In this document: positions 1 to 9,231 of the stretch, one piece after another
How positions within the stretch are numbered: position 1 is the stretch's first letter
Layout of the letters: each line of letters opens with the position of its first letter
Made by a program: the position numbers and the translations under genes
The notes under the pieces: model-generated
What the model saw: the letters and a program-made list of their open reading frames with translations, nothing else
Database searches by the model: none
Told to the model about the DNA's origin: nothing
Origin: Fuerstiella sp.
GTDB lineage: Bacteria; Planctomycetota; Planctomycetia; Planctomycetales; Planctomycetaceae
DNA: 64,000 nucleotides
Assembly: GCA_014238335.1 (NCBI GenBank)
Contig: JABABI010000014.1
Location: 36,948 to 100,947, forward strand
Direction of reading: 5' to 3'

Positions 1-553
1 GATGCGGGTAACTGGATAGTCCGACGCCCGCTGGCAGTTCGCGACGGAAGTTTTCCAGGTGCGATTCGTCCAGTCGGCCTTCCAAGTAAGCTCGTGCATA
101 CATCCCGGGCGAGGCGTGTCCCTGAAAGTACACCATATCCCCGGTGTGCTGTTCCGAGTGCCCGTGAAAGAAATGGTTCTGTGCCACTTCATACAGCGTC
201 GCGGCAGATGCGAACGTTGAAATATGGCCGCCAATGCCGTCGAAGTTCTTGTTACCTCGCACCACCATCGCCATCGCATTCCAGCGAACGATGCTTTTAA
301 TGCGGCGTTCAAGGGCCAGATCACCTGGAAACCGAGTCTGATCTGAGTGGTGGATCGTATTGATGTACGGAGTATTAGCGGTAAACGGCAGCTTTACTCC
401 GCGTTGGTATGCACGCTCCTGCAGATGGATGAGCAGTTCGCTCAGACGTTCCGGGCCGTAACGGTGAAGGACGTCCTCCAGCGAATCCAACCACTCGTTC
501 ATTTCCTCGGAGTCAATCTCCGAAGTCTTGTCCACCGAAGCCCGGTCCGCCAT
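1..553 (-). CDS. aceE: Pyruvate dehydrogenase E1 component, homodimeric type (partial, N-terminal 184 residues)
   Basis: Thiamine-diphosphate enzyme that decarboxylates pyruvate and passes the acetyl group to the lipoyl E2 of the cytosolic pyruvate dehydrogenase complex. The reading frame starts at ATG 551-553 (MADRASVDKTSEID) and stays open to the window edge, so about 700 C-terminal residues are missing. Landmarks shared with E. coli AceE appear in order: YINTI, the ERRIKSIVRWNAMAMV block, GGHISTFASAATLYEV, NHFF, VYFQGHASPGMYARA and LEGRL, ending in GLSSYPH. These mark the single-chain E1 rather than the alpha/beta type. The gene is transcribed leftward out of the window; no partner E2 or E3 gene is visible on this side. 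Identity is secure although the thiamine-binding residues lie outside the window. Confidence 0.95.
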   Translation of the reverse strand, partial: MADRASVDKTSEIDSEEMNEWLDSLEDVLHRYGPERLSELLIHLQERAYQRGVKLPFTANTPYINTIHHSDQTRFPGDLALERRIKSIVRWNAMAMVVRGNKNFDGIGGHISTFASAATLYEVAQNHFFHGHSEQHTGDMVYFQGHASPGMYARAYLEGRLDESHLENFRRELPAGVGLSSYPH

Positions 554-1330
554 TTGTATCCCCGCGTTCAGGACTGCTGTCTGCAGCCCGCTACTATTTC
601 ACTTCGAGACGCTTTCCGGATGCATGCTTAGTCTGACAGCGTCACCCTGTCCCAAACTTCGCAACTCCAAACTCACACGTGTTGCGCGCGTTTGTCAGCT
701 GAAGACGATATTTCGCCATCGCAGCGACGTGATATTCTGGCCGCAAATAGTGCTTATGTCGTAATTTGCGCCGACTTTCTAAACACTGGACACAGAAAAT
801 CTGCAGTGGGAGATACACACAGCCATCCCGCCTGCTCCAGTCACACTCACATGACCGATGGAGTCAGGAGACTCAGGCTGCAGCAGATCGCCCAAAGGCA
901 CGGGATTGTAAGGAGTTATGGCAGCAACAATCAATCCGCGGTTGAAAAACTGCCGTGTACAGCAGTGAATCCCGCCGCTGAGAACACCCCGTACTGTTTC
1001 CGGACGCTGCCACAACAGAAAAGGATCCTGGTCCCCCACGGGCATTCTTACATCGTTGCCGGGTGCGGCGCCGGCCGGACCCGGGATTCCGGCGGTGCGT
1101 ACTGGAAGGACTCGGCGCTTGGGTGGCCGACGGAAAACGCGAGTTGTCGTGCGAAAATCAAGACTGGGGGCAGGCACGATCGTCTCGTGGACGGCTGATC
1201 TCCCAACATTCATTCGCAGATCAAAGATCCTGCCGGCGCATAGAAAGAACGCCGAGGGCCTGAGAGACCCTCCGCGTCCAGTTTCATGCCGCGAAATTCC
1301 AATGAAGGACTTTGGCAGAATGTTTGGTGC
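554..1330. other. 777-base stretch without a confident gene
   Basis: This lies between the start of aceE and the end of the cold-shock gene, both on the minus strand, and should contain the aceE promoter. Open frames exist on both strands (for example 779-1213 minus and 692-1198 plus). None has a recognisable domain or a plausible ribosome binding site, and they overlap one another, so I call no gene. I saw no tRNA, repeat or clear terminator. Confidence 0.5.
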
Positions 1331-1528
1331 TCAGACTACTCGCACGTTTTCAGCGCGGGGGCCCTTAGGTCCCTGACCGACGTTGTACGATACCTGCTGT
1401 CCTTCGCGCAGTTCGTCGAATCGCACGTCTTCAAGTGCTGAGCTGTGAAAGAACATGTCCTTTCCCGTGCCGTCCTCGATGAAACCAAACCCCTTGTCAG
1501 TGATTCGTTTGATTGTCCCTTCTGCCAT
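1331..1528 (-). CDS. Cold-shock domain protein (CspA family)
   Basis: Small single-stranded nucleic-acid-binding protein of 65 residues, the family's normal size, expected to act as an RNA chaperone in the cytoplasm. Both RNA-binding motifs are present: RNP1 KGFGFIE at residues 12-18 and RNP2-like DMFFH at 24-28, followed by EGQQVSYNVGQGPKGPRAENV. The frame is open further upstream to 1675, but the conserved family start MAEGTIKRI at 1526-1528 is the right one because upstream residues have no counterpart in the family. It lies downstream of a 60-aa basic protein and an RhlE helicase on the same strand, which suggests a joint RNA-remodelling role. A paralogue role in cold or stationary phase cannot be separated by sequence. 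Confidence 0.93.
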   Translation of the reverse strand: MAEGTIKRITDKGFGFIEDGTGKDMFFHSSALEDVRFDELREGQQVSYNVGQGPKGPRAENVRVV

Positions 1529-1640
1529 GTCTGTAACCCAATACTTGCAAGATTGTCGGTAGTCACTGGTACGTGAAACATTTCGCGCAACAATGATCAG
1601 CCTAAGATTGTTCGTGTTGTCGCACAGGAAGTGCTGCGTG

Positions 1641-1823
1641 TCAATTTGCTGCGTTACGAATATTCGCTTCTGCAATCAACGATTGCGGGCCCTCACTGGT
1701 GTCGATTCCCTGTTTCCGCTGCGTACGGCGGGCCCTTTTGGCTTCGGCCTTCGCTTTTTTATCCATTTCGCGTTTGCGTTTTTCGTAGGTGTTTTGATTT
1801 TGTGCGATGGTTTCTCTCCCCAT
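1641..1823 (-). CDS. Small basic, charged helical protein (60 aa), unknown function
   Basis: The 60-residue product has a run of Lys, Arg, Glu and Ala (residues 14-38, starting YEKRKREMDKKAKAEA) that should form one long, strongly basic helix. I recall unnamed small proteins of this composition near cold-shock and RNA-helicase genes in other bacteria, but I cannot name a family. It sits between rhlE (63 bases upstream) and the cold-shock gene (112 bases downstream), all on the minus strand. An RNA-binding accessory role is inference from charge and neighbours. A longer overlapping frame (1676-1966) in another phase lacks this character and was rejected. Confidence 0.6.
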   Translation of the reverse strand: MGRETIAQNQNTYEKRKREMDKKAKAEAKRARRTQRKQGIDTSEGPQSLIAEANIRNAAN

Positions 1824-1886
1824 TTCTCCGAAAAATCGGTTCTTGTGATGTGATTTCTAACCGCAAAAGTAACATTTGGATAGTCG

Positions 1887-3221
1887 TCAGCCCGTCTGTT
1901 TGGTGCGTTGCTGGCTTTGCTGTCGGTTCCGTCGTCGCCTTTTCGGCTTTGCCTTGTCTGCTTCACCCGTCATTCCGGACGAACGATGATGTGGGAAGCG
2001 CTGAGCGCCGGATCCTCGCGAAGTACCGTGTTGTGAGTGCCCGTTGCGTCGACCGGACGACCTTGGAGCTTTCTGCTCTGGTCGCCATTGCGGCTGTATT
2101 TGCCCCGCTGCAAGCGGTATTTTCTGGCCGATTAGACGCTCAATCGCGTGCAGTTCAGAGCCTTCAGCCGCAGTGCAGAACGATAACGCAATGCCTTCCG
2201 CGCCGGCTCGGCCCGTGCGGCCGATGCGGTGAACATAGGCTTCCGGTTCGATGGGAAGATCAAAATTGATCACATGGGTAATGCCATCAATGTCGATTCC
2301 TCGAGCAGCCACGTCCGTGGCGACCAACACCTGTATTTGTTTGCGTCGAAACGCCTCCAGCGCCCGTTGCCTGGCGTTCTGCGATTTATTGCCGTGGATG
2401 GCGAGGGCTTTGATTCCGCTGCGATCCAGTTTTTCAGCCACAACGTTGGCTCCGCGCTTCGTCTTTGTAAACACGATAGCACGATCGACGTCGCCAGCGG
2501 TCAGGATCTGTTTCAACAGAGATTGTTTGCCGTTGCGCTCGACAAACATGATTTTCTGTTCGATACGTTTAACGCTCGTCGACTTCGGAGTGACATTGAC
2601 GCTGACCGGAGTTCGCAACAGTCGATTAGACAGCTGAGTGATTTTCGGAGGCATGGTGGCAGAAAAGAACAGGGACTGCCGTTCCTCCGGCAGATGGCTG
2701 ATGATCCGTCTTAAATCGGGCAGAAAGCCCATGTCGAGCATTCGGTCCGCTTCATCCAGAACAAATACTTCCAGCTGATCCAGCGTGATGTGTCCCTGAT
2801 TCATCAGGTCCAGCAAGCGACCAGGCGTGGCGACAAGGATGTGTGCTCCCCGCTTCAGAGCCCGTACCTGGTTACCCTGTTTCACCCCGCCGTAAACCAG
2901 CACGCGACGAAGTCGCAGATGCTTGCCGTACGTCGCGAAGCTTGCTTCAATCTGAATCGCCAACTCTCGTGTTGGAGCCAGAACCAGAACCAAAGGCCGA
3001 TTGGGTTGTGCCTTACGGTTATCGTGTCCCAGTTGGTTAAGAATGGGCAACGCGAAAGCTGCTGTTTTTCCGGTTCCGGTCTGGGCACAGCCCAGGATAT
3101 CACGTCCCAGCAGTGCAGCGGGAACGGTCTGCGCCTGGATTGGCGTCGGGATGTCATACTTCTCGTCGGTCAATGCCCGCTGCAAGGGAGCGATTAACCT
3201 GAGTTCTTCAAACGTCTTCAA
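1887..3221 (-). CDS. rhlE: DEAD-box ATP-dependent RNA helicase, RhlE type
   Basis: Cytosolic ATP-dependent RNA helicase of 444 residues that unwinds short RNA duplexes, typically during ribosome assembly or mRNA decay. Motifs appear in the canonical order: Q motif region PTPIQAQTVP, motif I AQTGTGKT (46-53), Ia PTREL (83-87), motif II DEAD (156-159), motif III SAT (188-190), motif V ATDVAARGID, and motif VI HRIGRTGRAG (341-350). The C-terminal tail from about residue 395 is low-complexity and rich in Arg, Lys, Gln and Ser, as in RhlE proteins, and should help bind RNA. It is the first gene of a probable group with the small basic protein and the cold-shock protein. The start ATG at 3219-3221 gives the standard MKTFEEL N-terminus. 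Confidence 0.93.
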   Translation of the reverse strand: MKTFEELRLIAPLQRALTDEKYDIPTPIQAQTVPAALLGRDILGCAQTGTGKTAAFALPILNQLGHDNRKAQPNRPLVLVLAPTRELAIQIEASFATYGKHLRLRRVLVYGGVKQGNQVRALKRGAHILVATPGRLLDLMNQGHITLDQLEVFVLDEADRMLDMGFLPDLRRIISHLPEERQSLFFSATMPPKITQLSNRLLRTPVSVNVTPKSTSVKRIEQKIMFVERNGKQSLLKQILTAGDVDRAIVFTKTKRGANVVAEKLDRSGIKALAIHGNKSQNARQRALEAFRRKQIQVLVATDVAARGIDIDGITHVINFDLPIEPEAYVHRIGRTGRAGAEGIALSFCTAAEGSELHAIERLIGQKIPLAAGQIQPQWRPEQKAPRSSGRRNGHSQHGTSRGSGAQRFPHHRSSGMTGEADKAKPKRRRRNRQQSQQRTKQTG

Positions 3222-3945
3222 TTGTGTTCCTTTACGGATCCTGGGGGCGGGGTGAGCAGATTGCTCGACCTCTCAATAGGTATCTGCCAAGTCGCGGCAC
3301 AACAGCACACAGGCTGGAGCCGACATGGCATGCAAACGCCGCATTGACGAACATTCCGGACAAACAAGAAAGTCACGGAATTCGGTGCGTCTTTAAGGAC
3401 GCTGGCGGCTTTCCAGAGCGGTCTACTTAACCGATGGTGAGCCGCAAGTTTGCGGCGAACATGGCGACGCAGATGATACGGGGCTGCAGGAGGATCCACC
3501 TCTGTCAAAAAAACCCGTCTGGCCGGAAAACGCTGTCTACTTGTGTAAACAACGCAACTCGCTTGGATCCGACCACATTGGCGACGGCTTTCCCAAAGAA
3601 AAGCAGCGCCGAAGGGCAGGTTACCCGGAACGAGCGACAACGCCAAGCCGCAATTTTCAGAAAGTCCACCTGAGATCAGGTTTTCTCATGCAGGGCCGTA
3701 CAAATTCCCATGGCAACTGAGCTTTCCACGGAATTTTCGGATTCTGCAATTTTGGCGCAGGTCTCCTGAATTGGCCTGCGACAGGAGTTGGACGGGATCC
3801 GAAAGAGTCGTACACACAGTTCGTTCCACCACCGGACCCAATCACGTTAGGCGAGCCCAACCGACAAAAAGGCATCGCTTCGATTGACTGGTCGCTCACG
3901 GTTTGTAGCCTCCGATGTCAGCTGACACCCCTCGGACACAGCCGA
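3222..3945. promoter_or_regulatory. Divergent intergenic region between rhlE and the PhoD-type gene
   Basis: These 724 bases separate two divergent genes and must hold both promoters. Open frames here (for example 3218-3646 minus) have no recognisable domain. The space upstream of rhlE could include a long 5' untranslated leader, as is common for cold-induced helicases, but I could not identify a promoter or fold with confidence. Confidence 0.4.
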
Positions 3946-5400
3946 ATGACCAGAACTCACACAACCCAACTGCTGCTTCTGCTGACAATCGTCGGCTCTT
4001 CCGACAGAAGTCTGGCCGACGGTCCGTTTCAGGCTACCGGATTCAAGGTGGGAGAGGTCACCGAATCTTCCGCCATCGTCTGGACGCGACTGACGTTGCG
4101 GAAGGACCGCAATTCCAGCGATGCTCCCAGGGTTGAGATCATCTATGACCAGACAGCCGGAGTGAACGGCAGGGACAGGTCTGTTCAGAGCGTTGTCTTT
4201 CCGGATGGCCTGACCGTCGGGGACATTTTTGAAGCGGCCCCAGGCACGGACGGTGATGTTCGTGTGGCTTACCGAGTGCAGGGTTCACGTGACTGGACCT
4301 ATACAGACTGGAAGGCCGTCGATGGATTGCGTGACTTTACCGCTCAGTACCTGTTGACGAATCTGAAATCGAACACTCGGTACGACGTTAACGTGGAGTC
4401 CAGGTCAATTGCCGGCACGATAGGCCAGTCACGCGACGGCACCTTCCGCACTGCTCCTGCGCAGAAGTCGTCTGATCGTGTTGTCTTTACGGTGTCAACC
4501 GGCCAGGGCAACGACGATCAGGATCGGCCGGACGGGTTCAATATCTACCCTGAGATGCTGAAACTCGACCCACATTTCTTTGTTCACACCGGCGATATTG
4601 TCTACTACGACCGGCTGGCCAAAACGCTGGCATTGGCGCGGTACCACTGGCAGCGGATGTACAGCTGGCCGACGAACGTGCAATTCCATCGACAGGTCTC
4701 CAGTTATTTCATCAAAGACGATCACGACACTCTTGTTGACGACTGCTGGCCTACGATGCAGACGCCGTACATGCATGAGTTCACGTTTCGACAGGGTCTG
4801 CAGGTGTTTCGTGAACAGGTTCCGATGGGCCGATATACCTGGCGAACGCGTCGATGGGGCAGGCATCTGCAGATCTGGATGGTTGAGGGCCGCGACTTTC
4901 GCAGTTCAAACAGAGATCCGGACGGACCGGGAAAGACAATCTGGGGACAGGCTCAAAAGGACTGGTTCAAAACCAGCGTTGCTGAATCAGACGCCACCTT
5001 TCGTGTCCTGATCAGTCCCACGCCCATTGTCGGCCCCGACCGTGACACCAAACGGGATAATCATTCCAACAAAGTGTTCCAGACCGAAGGTGACGAACTG
5101 CGAGCATTCATAGCGACTCAGAAAAACCTTGTTGTGGTGTGCGGTGACCGACATTGGCAGTACATGTCGATCCATCCGGGCACCGGTGTGCGGGAGTATT
5201 CGTGCGGACCGGCAAGCGACAGGCATGCCAATGGCTGGAACCAGTCGGATTACCGCAAGGACTATCATCGATATCTGAATGTCATCGGTGGCTTTCTGTC
5301 GGCCACTGTCGAGTCTGGTGTTGCCGACACAACGCTGACGTTTCGTTACCACGATGTCCACGGCAAGGTGAACTTCGAAGATACTCTGTCGGCCGAATAA
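3946..5400 (+). CDS. PhoD-like alkaline phosphatase/metallophosphoesterase (exported)
   Basis: Predicted secreted phosphodiesterase/phosphomonoesterase of the PhoD family, 484 residues. A signal peptide covers about residues 1-25 (MTRTHTTQLLLLLTIVGSS, cleavage near SLADG). An N-terminal beta-sandwich of the PhoD type (about 28-165) precedes the catalytic domain. Metal-binding motifs are visible: FVHTGDIVYYD (212-222), KDDHD (257-261) and CGDRHWQY (399-406), the usual GD, DHD and GDRH triad positions. The family generally uses Ca/Fe and releases phosphate from diverse esters; in planctomycetes many paralogues exist and the substrate is unknown. It stands alone, followed after 131 bases by a helicase gene that is probably functionally unrelated. 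A second PhoD-like gene lies at 50584-52239. Confidence 0.88.
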   Translation: MTRTHTTQLLLLLTIVGSSDRSLADGPFQATGFKVGEVTESSAIVWTRLTLRKDRNSSDAPRVEIIYDQTAGVNGRDRSVQSVVFPDGLTVGDIFEAAPGTDGDVRVAYRVQGSRDWTYTDWKAVDGLRDFTAQYLLTNLKSNTRYDVNVESRSIAGTIGQSRDGTFRTAPAQKSSDRVVFTVSTGQGNDDQDRPDGFNIYPEMLKLDPHFFVHTGDIVYYDRLAKTLALARYHWQRMYSWPTNVQFHRQVSSYFIKDDHDTLVDDCWPTMQTPYMHEFTFRQGLQVFREQVPMGRYTWRTRRWGRHLQIWMVEGRDFRSSNRDPDGPGKTIWGQAQKDWFKTSVAESDATFRVLISPTPIVGPDRDTKRDNHSNKVFQTEGDELRAFIATQKNLVVVCGDRHWQYMSIHPGTGVREYSCGPASDRHANGWNQSDYRKDYHRYLNVIGGFLSATVESGVADTTLTFRYHDVHGKVNFEDTLSAE

Positions 5401-5531
5401 CAATTGTCGCGGTTTAGTTCACAGATTCCTGGCCGCGCAGGATGCCGACCAGCCGGAATAACAGGCACCTCCGCATGCCAGGACGATTCGTAAGAAAAAA
5501 TTAACGGCTTTAGTATTCACCGGGGAAACGA

Positions 5532-8237
5532 ATGGAGTCAGAGTCGCCGTCATCAGAGGAAATCGCCCTTCGCTATCTCGATCAATTGCCGTGGACGCCC
5601 TACCCGTTTCAGGAACAGGCAATCCTGGCGTGGTTTGAAGGCGAGGACGGCATTCTCGTATGTGCTCCGACGGGCACTGGCAAGACGGTCATAGCCGAGA
5701 CGGCCTTGTTCGAAGCATTAATGACGGGACGTCAGGCTTATTACACAACGCCGCTCATCGCTCTGACTGAGCAGAAGTTTCACGAGTTGCAGGATTCTGC
5801 CGAACGCTGGGGGTTCTCTCGTAATGATGTGGGGCTGGTCACCGGGAATCGTCGAGTAAATCCGGAGGCCCCAATTCTGGTGGTCGTTGCTGAAATTCTG
5901 CTGAATCGTCTGCTGTCGCCTGAGGATTTTATTTTCGACGATGTTTCAGCAGTTGTCATGGATGAATTCCACAGTTTTAACGATCCGGAACGCGGCATTG
6001 TCTGGGAACTGTCTCTGGGCATGCTGCCAAGACAAGTTCGTGTTCTGTTGATCAGTGCGACGGTCGGCAACGCGCCGGAATTCGTGGTGTGGCTCAACAG
6101 GCAGCATGACCGTCGGCTGCGATTGCTGCAGAGCGATGAACGCCGAGTGCCGCTTAGCTTTCGGTGGGTGATCGACGAACTGCTGTCTGAGCAGCTTGAG
6201 ATCATGGCCGATGGTGATGACGACGATGCTCGTTACACGCCCGCGCTGGTCTTTTGCTTCAATCGCAGTGAATGCTGGAGCATCGCTGAGCAGTTAAAGG
6301 GGCGGCGTCTGCTGGCCAGTGGGCAGCAGAAACAATTGCAGATCGAACTGGACCAGATGGACTGGTCCCTGGGGGCTGGCGGGAAACTCAAACAGATCCT
6401 GATCCGTGGCGTGGGCATTCACCATGCCGGTCTGCTGCCGAAGTATCGCCGAGCCGTCGAGTTGTTGTTTCAGAAGAAGCTGCTGTCTGTCTGCATCTGT
6501 ACTGAAACACTGGCCGCCGGCATCAATCTGCCGGCGCGATCAGTGGTGATGACCTCGCTGATCAAGGGGCCACCGCGAGCCATGAAGTTGATCGACGCCA
6601 GTTCAGCTCATCAGATGTTCGGCCGCGCGGGGCGTCCGCAGTTCGATGATCAGGGCTACGTTTTTGCCGTGGCGCATGAAGACGATGTGAAGTTGCATCG
6701 CTGGCAGCAGAAATACGACGAAATTCCCGAAGACACCAAAGACCCTATGCTGCGACGAGCAAAAAAGAAGCTGAAGAAAAAGATGCCCAAGCGTCGCTCG
6801 GGGCAGCAGTACTGGACAGAGAAACAATTTGAACAGCTTCGCGGCGCTTCGCCGGGAAAACTGTCCAGTCGCGGTCGTTTTCCATGGCGACTGCTGGCGT
6901 TTTTAATTCGCAAGTCGGGCACCGTGTATTCGCTGCAGGACGCCATTCGTCGCCGACTGCTTGATGCCGACGAGAAGGAAGACGCCGAAAAAACGCTCAA
7001 ACGCATGCTGATTACCCTCGAGGCCGGTGGATTCATCAAGTTGTCTCCACAGCCGCCGCGCCGGCAGCAGAAAACTTCGAGGTCAGGCGAATCCCCAGTG
7101 TTTCGCAGTCGTGTTGCCGATGAGGGTGTCATTCTGGCGGTGGATGATGTTCAGGACGGTCGCTCCGTGACAACGTCCGTCTGGGGCTCGGGGCTGCAGA
7201 TACACGATGATGCGATGGGCGACGTAATCGATTTCGGGTCGACCATCAACGAAGAGGATCCGGGATTCGGACTGGGCGTATTCGAAGGCGATTCCGCGAC
7301 GGCCCCGTCGGAGGTAGATGCCGGGAAGAAGTCGGAAGAGTCTGAGCCAGCGGAAACAAGTAATGATTTAGCGGAGGTCGACGAATCAGTCTCGGCACCA
7401 TCGTCCGGGTTGCTTGGTCAGCTGATCAAAGAAGCGAAGTCGTCCGGCGGAGTCGCGTCCACAAGCGCAGCGAAGAAGCCTTCGGCTGCGGAGCGGCAGG
7501 TGGAACCGCTTCAGACGGATCAACAGCAGCAGCGATTCGACGACTACCTTCCGGAGCATGCCATCGCGACTCCACAGCTGGAAATGCTGTTCGCGTTTCG
7601 CAGTATCAATTCCATCTACGCGATTTTCCTGGCCGAGCACATGCACATAGCCAGCTACGAAGAACGCTTACAGTTGCTGGAGGGCGCGCTCAACATGCCG
7701 CGATCGGTTGGGAAATCGGTGCGCGTTCCGTTTCCTGACAAAATGCCGCACGGTCCGCTGACAACCGAATACGCAGACGGCGAAGTGCTGCGACGCGGGC
7801 TGGCTACTCAGGAGGAACTCACCGGCTACCGAGACGAAGTCACAGGCCGGAGAATTCCGCCGCTGGAACTCGCTCAAAAAATGCACATGCTGTTCCGCAG
7901 CGATTTCCCGAATATTCACGACGCACGGTCCACGTCCATCTGGTGCATCGGTGACCTGCTGCAGTTTGGCGGTGACTTTAACAAGTATGTGCGAGCTCGA
8001 GATCTGACGAAGCAGGAGGGCATTATCTTTCGCCATTGCCTCAGGATGATTTTGTTGTGCGGAGAGTTCGCTCAAATTGCCCCCCCTGAGATCGATCCTG
8101 TCGCGTGGCGGAGCGACCTTGCTGAACTTGCCGCGCTGCTGACAGATTCGTGCCGCGCCGTGGACCCTGCCAGTACCGACGATACGCTGACCGCTTTAGA
8201 GGGTCGTAAGCTGGACCCTGAGCAGCTGGTCATGTAG
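5532..8237 (+). CDS. Ski2-like DEAD/DEAH-box helicase with DEFH motif
   Basis: Large superfamily 2 helicase, 901 residues. Helicase core: Walker A APTGTGKT (45-52), Walker B DEFH (144-147), motif III SATVGN (175-180), and motif VI region with FGRAGRPQFDD (GRAGRP at about 364-369). CTETLAAGINLPA precedes motif VI as in Ski2/Mtr4/Brr2 and HelY-like enzymes. Residues 410-470 are rich in basic amino acids. A long acidic, Ser/Glu-rich linker (about 560-670) separates the core from a C-terminal helical region. RNA or DNA substrate cannot be decided by sequence; the family acts in RNA processing or, for Hel308, DNA repair. Start ATG 5532 has GGGGAAACGA upstream. Stop lies 42 bases before the next gene on the same strand. 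Confidence 0.85.
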   Translation: MESESPSSEEIALRYLDQLPWTPYPFQEQAILAWFEGEDGILVCAPTGTGKTVIAETALFEALMTGRQAYYTTPLIALTEQKFHELQDSAERWGFSRNDVGLVTGNRRVNPEAPILVVVAEILLNRLLSPEDFIFDDVSAVVMDEFHSFNDPERGIVWELSLGMLPRQVRVLLISATVGNAPEFVVWLNRQHDRRLRLLQSDERRVPLSFRWVIDELLSEQLEIMADGDDDDARYTPALVFCFNRSECWSIAEQLKGRRLLASGQQKQLQIELDQMDWSLGAGGKLKQILIRGVGIHHAGLLPKYRRAVELLFQKKLLSVCICTETLAAGINLPARSVVMTSLIKGPPRAMKLIDASSAHQMFGRAGRPQFDDQGYVFAVAHEDDVKLHRWQQKYDEIPEDTKDPMLRRAKKKLKKKMPKRRSGQQYWTEKQFEQLRGASPGKLSSRGRFPWRLLAFLIRKSGTVYSLQDAIRRRLLDADEKEDAEKTLKRMLITLEAGGFIKLSPQPPRRQQKTSRSGESPVFRSRVADEGVILAVDDVQDGRSVTTSVWGSGLQIHDDAMGDVIDFGSTINEEDPGFGLGVFEGDSATAPSEVDAGKKSEESEPAETSNDLAEVDESVSAPSSGLLGQLIKEAKSSGGVASTSAAKKPSAAERQVEPLQTDQQQQRFDDYLPEHAIATPQLEMLFAFRSINSIYAIFLAEHMHIASYEERLQLLEGALNMPRSVGKSVRVPFPDKMPHGPLTTEYADGEVLRRGLATQEELTGYRDEVTGRRIPPLELAQKMHMLFRSDFPNIHDARSTSIWCIGDLLQFGGDFNKYVRARDLTKQEGIIFRHCLRMILLCGEFAQIAPPEIDPVAWRSDLAELAALLTDSCRAVDPASTDDTLTALEGRKLDPEQLVM

Positions 8238-8279
8238 CTTGCGGTGAACCAGTCAATCGACTCTGCAAAGACCCCCGCC

Positions 8280-9218
8280 ATGCATCCACTAACCCGCCGA
8301 CAAATCCTCGCCTCAACTGCAGCGATTGCCGTCGGTGCCAGCCGAGCAGGGTTTTCCGCCGTCTCCGCTGCGACGGACTTTCAGTTCAGATACATTGTCG
8401 GGTCGTGCATGTACGGTTATCTGTACCTTGGCGAGATTCTGCCGGAGGTCGCCAAATGCGGCGCCAGCCATCTGGACATCTGGCCCAAGAGTCACGGCAA
8501 CCAGCGTGAACAGCTGGCGGACATGGGTGAGGAATTGTTTGCGTCGTTGCTGCAGAAACACAATGTTTCTCTGGGTTGTATCACGCAATACAAGCTGGGG
8601 CCTTTTGGTCTTAAGAATGAAATGCAGATCGCGCAGCGACTTCGCTGTCAGACAATGGTGACCGGGGGCAGCGGTCCCAGAAACCTGAAAGGGGCGGAGC
8701 TGAAGAAAGCGGTCGGTGACTTCCTTGAGAAGCTGAAGCCGCATCTTGAAGTGGCGGAAGAGACCGGCGTCACCATCGCCATTGAGAATCACGGCAACAA
8801 CCTGATCGATTCGCCGGACTCACTGAAGTATCTGGCCGAGCTGCGTCCATCGGAGAATCTTGGAATTGCACTCGCTCCCTACCATTTGCCTCAGGATGCT
8901 GAATTGATCGCTCAGCTCGTCAAAGATCTCGGCAGCGCGACGAAAGTGTTCTATGCATGGGAGCACGGCGATGGCTGTGTGAAGAGATTGCCGAAGGAGC
9001 AGGAACTCAAACAGCTACCAGCTTACGGGCCGCTGGACTTCGGACCCATTGTGCAGGCTTTGGTCGACATCAATTACTCCGGCTGGACAGAGATCTTTAT
9101 GCACCCCGTTCCTCGCGGGATTCCGATCATGGAGACGGCCGCGCAGGTGACTTCGGAAATTAATAAATCGCGAACTTACCTGTCGGATCAGCTGTCGGCA
9201 GTTGTTGGCGGAAAGTAA
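8280..9218 (+). CDS. Exported sugar phosphate isomerase/epimerase-like TIM-barrel protein
   Basis: Xylose-isomerase-like TIM barrel (AP endonuclease 2 superfamily), 312 residues. The N-terminus LTRRQILASTAAIAVGAS is a twin-arginine signal, so the protein should be exported folded. Barrel motifs include SHLDIWPKSHGN, VTIAIENHGNN (metal-binding Glu and His), a YHLPQDAEL segment, and a late WTEIFMHP strand. I chose ATG 8280 because it places the Tat motif directly at the N-terminus; a GTG at 8244 is the upstream alternative. Many planctomycetes carry dozens of such exported barrel proteins, often near sulfatases or dehydrogenases; none has a reaction that can be inferred here. The downstream MFS gene begins about 14 bases after the stop and may be co-transcribed. 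A similar protein is encoded at 62603-63616. Confidence 0.85.
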   Translation: MHPLTRRQILASTAAIAVGASRAGFSAVSAATDFQFRYIVGSCMYGYLYLGEILPEVAKCGASHLDIWPKSHGNQREQLADMGEELFASLLQKHNVSLGCITQYKLGPFGLKNEMQIAQRLRCQTMVTGGSGPRNLKGAELKKAVGDFLEKLKPHLEVAEETGVTIAIENHGNNLIDSPDSLKYLAELRPSENLGIALAPYHLPQDAELIAQLVKDLGSATKVFYAWEHGDGCVKRLPKEQELKQLPAYGPLDFGPIVQALVDINYSGWTEIFMHPVPRGIPIMETAAQVTSEINKSRTYLSDQLSAVVGGK

Positions 9219-9231
9219 ATCCAGGTCACCT

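Noticed and set aside
692..1198. 168-aa plus-strand frame
   Set aside because: Low-complexity residues, no family resemblance, conflicts with the minus frame above.
779..1213. 144-aa minus-strand frame in the gap after aceE
   Set aside because: No domain, no ribosome binding site, and overlapped by equally long plus-strand frames with no features.
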